From Bacteroidota bacterium (GTDB lineage: Bacteria; Bacteroidota; Bacteroidia; Cytophagales; Cyclobacteriaceae): a DNA stretch of 10,266 bases. The stretch covers positions 1 through 10,266 of the forward strand of contig JAHEMS010000090.1 of assembly GCA_024643595.1 (NCBI GenBank), written 5' to 3'. The translations under genes and the position numbers were made by a program. Under the pieces are notes generated by a model. The model had not been told where the DNA came from, ran no database searches, and was given only the letters and a program-made list of their open reading frames with translations. Below are positions 6,669 through 10,266 of this stretch, in pieces (the stretch's first letter is position 1; every line of letters starts with the position of its first letter).

Positions 6669-7316
6669 ATGGAGGTAAAATTATTGAATGAAAAAGTCAC
6701 TCTACTACCTCAAAAGGCGCTTTGGTTTAAATCCAGAAAAATACTTTTAGTGGCTGATTTGCATTTTGGAAAAATAAATCATTTTAGAAAGTCAGGAATC
6801 CCGGTTCCGGCCAAGGCAAATGATAAAAATACCGAGCTATTGATAAATCTTTTGAACCAGACCAAACCTGATCGGATAATATTTTTAGGAGATCTTTTTC
6901 ATAGCCACTATAATGAAGAGTGGGAAGTAGTAGGGCAGATCAGGAAGCATTTTACATTTTGTTCGTTTGAGCTCGTACTTGGAAATCATGACATTCTAAG
7001 TGCGGTTCAGTATGAGCGTCATGCGATGATCGTGCACCCTGTTGAACTTGCCATAGGCAATTTTATTTTAACACATGAGCCCTTAACCCAGGTTCAAGAG
7101 GGCCGCTATAATTTGTCGGGACATGTACATCCTGGTATAACGCTAAGTGGAACGGGTAGGCAAACCTTAACCCTTCCTTGTTTTTATTTTGGAAAGCAAC
7201 AAGGCATTCTTCCAGCATTTGGTTCGTTTACCGGATTAGCCAGGATAAGCCCTAAAAAAGAGGAAAGAATTTTTGTTATTGCAGAAAATAAAATCATTGC
7301 CTATTCACATGCGTAG
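6669..7316 (+). CDS. pdeM: Ligase-associated DNA damage response metallophosphoesterase PdeM
   Basis: A 215-residue calcineurin-like phosphoesterase with the complete binuclear metal set: D30-x-H32 in ADLHFGK, G74-D75-x-x-H78, G105-N106-H107-D108, H136 in LTHEPL and GHVHPG (151-156). The ADLHFGK-near-N-terminus arrangement, size, and the position after a ligase-associated Lhr helicase identify the PdeM subfamily, described as a phosphodiesterase/endonuclease-like repair partner; its natural substrate is not established. The frame is open to a TTG at 6660, but the ATG at 6669 gives the standard N-terminus. The stop codon overlaps the next start by 8 bp (ATGCGTAG), so a CapA-like secreted protein is translationally coupled to it. 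Confidence 0.92.
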   Translation: MEVKLLNEKVTLLPQKALWFKSRKILLVADLHFGKINHFRKSGIPVPAKANDKNTELLINLLNQTKPDRIIFLGDLFHSHYNEEWEVVGQIRKHFTFCSFELVLGNHDILSAVQYERHAMIVHPVELAIGNFILTHEPLTQVQEGRYNLSGHVHPGITLSGTGRQTLTLPCFYFGKQQGILPAFGSFTGLARISPKKEERIFVIAENKIIAYSHA

Positions 7317-8682
7317 AATATTACCCTTTTTAATGGGCCTGTTTTTGCAGGTGAATTCGTATGCACAAGATACAACCCGATTATCGTTACTTTTTGTCGG
7401 TGATATAATGCAACATGATTCTAATATAGCTGCCGCTTTTAATTCCGATAAGGGTAATTATGATTATTCGTCATGTTTTGAATATGTTATACCAATAGTC
7501 CGATCAGCTGACCTGGCCATCGGCAATCTTGAATTAACGCTTGCCGGAAAACCATACAAGGGATATCCTCAGTTCAGCGCACCTGATGAGTTAGCCTATG
7601 AATTAAAAAGAGTAGGCTTTGACGTATTGGTAACAGCCAATAATCATAGCGTGGATCGCGGCAGGAAAGGAATAGAGAGAACGATTGATGTATTGGACAC
7701 CCTTTCAATGTTGCATACAGGCACCTTTAAGGATTCAATAACAAGACAAATAACGTATCCTTTGCTGATTGAAAAAAATGGATTTCGACTCTCGTTGCTT
7801 AACTACACGTATGCCACCAATGGAATTCCGGTTCCTCGTCCAACCATTGTAAATCTGATCGATACGGTACAGATCAAGGCTGACCTGGCAAAAGCTAAGA
7901 ATCAGAAAACAGATGCGATCATCGTTTTCATGCATTGGGGAGATGAATATCAAAGCCTGCCCAATAAGACACAAAAAATATTAACTGACTTATGTTTCCG
8001 TGAAGGAGCGAAATTTGTTATTGGGTCACATCCCCATGTGTTGCAGCCCATGCAGTGGAGGAAGGAGCAGGATCAATTTGTAGTCTATTCACTCGGTAAT
8101 TTTATTTCAGGTCAACGGCCCCGCTATCGCGATGGTGGAGCCATGCTTTGGATTGATTTGAAGAAAATAAGGCAAGATTCTGTTTCAGTAACTTCGATTG
8201 ATAGGGCAGAGTACGAGTTGGAATGGGTTCAGAAATCCAATGATTCAAAGAAGGAATTTGTCATGTTGCCATTCCGCTATTTTGAAACCGACACAACCTT
8301 TATTTCTGATAAACTTTTGCTGGATGCGTTTAGGACTTTCAGGAAAGATACAAGAACGTTGTATGCCAAACATAATTTAAATGTCACTGAAAAAAGTATG
8401 ACATCTTCAAGCCCAGATTCTCTTGGTTATTCTATTTGCCTTGGCTCTTACTCGGAAGAAAATAGTAAGGATGTATTGGATAATACAGAGTTGAGCCGTT
8501 ACCAACTTTTCAAAATCCCGCATGGAGAAATGAACTTCTATTGGTATGCGGGAAATTTTACAGATCAATCAGCAGCAGAAAAAGCGCTGGCTCAAATCAA
8601 ATCAAAAACAACACTTAAAAATATTCATGTCGCCAAACGACTCCATGATGATTCATTACCTCAAACGTTGTCCGGGTACTAA
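7309..8682 (+). CDS. Secreted CapA-family metallophosphatase-like protein with SPOR-like C-terminal extension
   Basis: A 457-residue protein. An N-terminal signal peptide (basic MRR, hydrophobic 4-14, likely cleavage after SYA at 19) points to export to the periplasm or outer membrane. The CapA/PgsA domain (about 25-340) shows FVGDIM (29-34), GNLELTL (72-78), TANNHSVDRG (109-118), MHWGDEY (208-214), GSHPHVLQP (239-247) and SLGNFISG (261-268), the family's putative metal ligands. CapA proteins are tied to poly-gamma-glutamate or related envelope polymers, but most homologues outside Bacillus lack the rest of that pathway, and none is seen here. Residues about 381-446 add a domain with two half-repeats (YSICLGSYSEEN and YWYAGNFTDQSAAEKAL) resembling a SPOR peptidoglycan-binding fold. 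The ATG at 7309 overlaps the pdeM stop and starts a proper signal peptide; an upstream TTG is rejected. Confidence 0.88.
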   Translation: MRRILPFLMGLFLQVNSYAQDTTRLSLLFVGDIMQHDSNIAAAFNSDKGNYDYSSCFEYVIPIVRSADLAIGNLELTLAGKPYKGYPQFSAPDELAYELKRVGFDVLVTANNHSVDRGRKGIERTIDVLDTLSMLHTGTFKDSITRQITYPLLIEKNGFRLSLLNYTYATNGIPVPRPTIVNLIDTVQIKADLAKAKNQKTDAIIVFMHWGDEYQSLPNKTQKILTDLCFREGAKFVIGSHPHVLQPMQWRKEQDQFVVYSLGNFISGQRPRYRDGGAMLWIDLKKIRQDSVSVTSIDRAEYELEWVQKSNDSKKEFVMLPFRYFETDTTFISDKLLLDAFRTFRKDTRTLYAKHNLNVTEKSMTSSSPDSLGYSICLGSYSEENSKDVLDNTELSRYQLFKIPHGEMNFYWYAGNFTDQSAAEKALAQIKSKTTLKNIHVAKRLHDDSLPQTLSGY

Positions 8683-8689
8683 TTAAAGT

Positions 8690-9370
8690 CTATTTACCAG
8701 AAAATATTACTCCTACGGAGAATTCCAGTCCAGTGAAGTCAACCTTCGCTTCAGGATATTCAAAAGTTACCGTCTCAATTGAATTGGTACCTCCGCTATA
8801 TGTCCCGGTAAGCGGAAATTTTGAACTTCCCATGAGATAGTTGGTTTCAATTGAAATACCAAATTGACGGGTTACATGAAAAGTTAATTCTGCTCCAAAG
8901 TGATATCCAAATCCTGGTTGGTTATTATAAGTCACATTAGAATTCGCCACTGACCAATTTTCATGCTGGCGTATGGCCCGATCAAGGTTTCCGTAATTGA
9001 TTTTATTATCAAATCCATAAAAAGCAAACCCGCCGCCCTTAATGTCAAACTCTATATTCTCGCCTTGAAACTGAATGACCAACTCGACGGGCACAAACAA
9101 TGTGAAGTTAGGACCCAGCAAGGCATCTTTAGTTTCAAAGGGTAAGTCCATGATATTCAATCCAGACATGCGGTAAAGGGAGGCACCTGTTTCAAGTGCG
9201 ATAAACTTATTTAAATTCACCCCAATCCCGCGAATAGAAAATGGACTGATGGGTGTTGAAAAATATCCGTTCCGTGGGATAAAATAGGAAAATGAAAGTC
9301 CAATCTCTTGTGCTGTTGAAGTTAGGGATACTCCAGCTAACAGGAGCAAAGCGATAAGTAATTTTTTCAT
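8690..9370 (-). CDS. Small outer-membrane beta-barrel protein, function unknown
   Basis: A 226-residue protein with a clear signal peptide: MKKLL, a leucine-rich core and cleavage after STA (about residue 20), exposing QEIGLSF. The mature part consists of alternating amphipathic strands rich in Gly and aromatic residues (for example GFGYHFGAELTFHV, FGISIETNYLMG, TGLEFSVGVIFSG) and ends in a hydrophobic strand, the pattern of an 8-10-stranded outer-membrane barrel such as OmpW- or PorT-like families. No Cys residue is seen, and no catalytic motif is recognised. Its ATG is 2 bp after the stop codon of the sulfatase-like gene, so the two are co-transcribed. It converges with the CapA-like gene with a 7-bp gap and no visible terminator. 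Specific ligand or partner cannot be inferred. Confidence 0.75.
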   Translation of the reverse strand: MKKLLIALLLLAGVSLTSTAQEIGLSFSYFIPRNGYFSTPISPFSIRGIGVNLNKFIALETGASLYRMSGLNIMDLPFETKDALLGPNFTLFVPVELVIQFQGENIEFDIKGGGFAFYGFDNKINYGNLDRAIRQHENWSVANSNVTYNNQPGFGYHFGAELTFHVTRQFGISIETNYLMGSSKFPLTGTYSGGTNSIETVTFEYPEAKVDFTGLEFSVGVIFSGK

Positions 9371-9372
9371 TT

Positions 9373-10266
9373 TTATCGGGCGTTATAATCAAGAAATAGT
9401 TGTTGCATGTACGCTTTAGCAAAAGGAAGTTCAGATTCATCGCCCTCCTTTTTTAAGTAATTTTGAAGGTCAAAATCATAAATATTTTCGTGAGCTGGAG
9501 AAACGTAACCAAAGCCATTATTAAAAATATAAAGAGCAAATGGCCTGGTGTTGGCTGCCATTATATTCTTACTAAACGTAAAGTCAGATGAGGGCAAGCC
9601 AATCTGGCTTAATAATGTATTACAAATATCAGTTTGCCCACCAAAGGATTGTATGGTCGTGTCTTTTTTCGCAATCGCCCCACCCAGCCACAACATGGGG
9701 ATTTTAAAGCGCTCTTTATCTTGAAGTTCTTTTGGGTTAGGAAATCGATGTCCATGATCAGCGGTGATAATGATTAGGGTATTATCCCACCACGCGGTGT
9801 TTTTGGCTTGAAATATAAATTCACCTAAACTTTTATCAGTGTAATAACAGGCATTGAGAAACTTTGAATTTTCATCATCACCTTCGAACACAGGGTCCAT
9901 CGGAACTTCAAAGGGCTCATGACTACTCAGCGATAACATCACTTTGAAAAAGGGATGCTGGGCGGTATCACATTCGTTGAGCAGCCTGCCAAAAACGTAG
10001 TGATCGGCGACACCCCATTTCGAATTATCTAATTGACTATCGAAGTCTTCATCTTCTGTGATATTACTAAATCCAGCGCTGGTGAGATAGGACTTCATGT
10101 TTGCAAAGCCAATATCTCCTCCGTAGACGAATGAGGTGTGATAGCCAATTTTTTCCATTTCCTTTGTAAGAAATGGCAGGCTCTGCGTTTTTTCCGGATA
10201 CTTGATTATAGATGTGCGTGGTTGTGCTGGATATCCACTTAAAATGGATACCAATCCCTTGTCCGT
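9373..10266 (-). CDS. LTA synthase-like sulfatase/phosphoglycerol transferase-superfamily protein, N-terminus missing
   Basis: The C-terminal 297 residues of an alkaline-phosphatase-superfamily enzyme; the frame is open through the right edge (TDKGLVSILSGYPAQ at the visible start). Features of the LtaS/MdoB branch are visible: QSLPFL then YHTSFVYGGD (near 44-51), KWGVADHYVF (about 83-92), SLSSHEPF (about 112-119), YTDKSLGEF and the metal-binding DHGH (170-173). By alignment of pattern with LtaS (GKTSD, Thr nucleophile) the first visible Thr could be the catalytic residue, with four or five N-terminal membrane helices expected in the missing part. Such enzymes act on the periplasmic side on phospholipid head groups or glycans. 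A barrel protein follows after 2 bp. True lipoteichoic acid is not expected in a Gram-negative, so the substrate is unknown; the internal TTG at 10254 is not a start. Confidence 0.87.
   Translation of the reverse strand, partial: TDKGLVSILSGYPAQPRTSIIKYPEKTQSLPFLTKEMEKIGYHTSFVYGGDIGFANMKSYLTSAGFSNITEDEDFDSQLDNSKWGVADHYVFGRLLNECDTAQHPFFKVMLSLSSHEPFEVPMDPVFEGDDENSKFLNACYYTDKSLGEFIFQAKNTAWWDNTLIIITADHGHRFPNPKELQDKERFKIPMLWLGGAIAKKDTTIQSFGGQTDICNTLLSQIGLPSSDFTFSKNIMAANTRPFALYIFNNGFGYVSPAHENIYDFDLQNYLKKEGDESELPFAKAYMQQLFLDYNAR

Noticed and set aside
7273..7308. TTG start for the CapA-like gene
   Set aside because: It would put twelve extra residues before a well-formed signal peptide that begins at the ATG at 7309.
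7735..7974. Antisense open frame within the CapA-like gene
   Set aside because: It is a shadow of conserved CapA codons, with no recognisable domain.
8710..8720. CTCC-TAC-GGAG mini-hairpin near the convergent gene ends
   Set aside because: The stem has only four pairs, lies inside the barrel coding sequence and has no T-run.
9207..9440. Open frame spanning the junction of the barrel and sulfatase-like genes
   Set aside because: It overlaps two well-supported genes in another frame and has no recognisable features.
1..10266. Mobile element, CRISPR array, tRNA or defence system
   Set aside because: No transposase, integrase, regularly spaced repeats or tRNA-like fold was seen; all large frames are accounted for by chromosomal housekeeping or pigment genes.

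Overview
The window looks like chromosomal DNA from a member of the Bacteroidota, probably Cytophagales-like. The evidence is an AT-rich composition, start codons mostly without Shine-Dalgarno sequences, promoter-like sites matching the TTTG-N19-TAnnTTTG consensus of this phylum, and characteristic gene sets: a carotenoid operon headed by a MerR regulator and an ECF sigma factor, a 'ligase-associated' Lhr-type helicase with PdeM phosphoesterase, and an LTA-synthase-like sulfatase next to an outer-membrane barrel. It is densely coding; no interval without a gene exceeds 170 bases.

Positions 1-3989 (minus strand) form a carotenoid module. Reading right to left it encodes a MerR-family regulator with an apparently intact adenosylcobalamin-binding module (CarH/LitR-like), an ECF sigma factor, phytoene desaturase CrtI, phytoene synthase CrtB and the first 19 codons of isopentenyl-diphosphate isomerase Idi. 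The 98 bp between regulator and sigma gene hold a near-perfect Bacteroidota promoter. It is flanked by two inverted repeats with nearly identical 8-bp arms and the same 16-bp spacing, one of which overlaps the -7 box. A terminator-like hairpin lies between the sigma gene and crtI. The simplest reading is a light- and B12-controlled switch: in the dark the regulator blocks the sigma promoter; light releases it; the sigma factor and the crt genes are then made. The idi-crtB-crtI set supplies the isoprenoid substrate, condenses GGPP to phytoene and desaturates it.

Positions 4060-7316 (plus strand) hold a DNA-repair pair: an 812-residue DEXH helicase of the DNA-ligase-associated Lhr family, then PdeM. 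The ATP-dependent ligase and the MBL-fold exonuclease that usually complete this cassette are not in the window. The stop codon of pdeM overlaps by 8 bp the start of a secreted CapA-family metallophosphatase (7309-8682), which carries an unusual C-terminal extension resembling a SPOR domain.

Positions 8690-10266 (minus strand) hold a two-gene operon convergent with capA: an LTA-synthase-like sulfatase or phosphoglycerol-transferase-superfamily enzyme (cut by the window edge at what may be its catalytic threonine) and, 2 bp downstream, a small outer-membrane beta-barrel protein. No tRNA, rRNA, CRISPR, IS element or integrase was seen.
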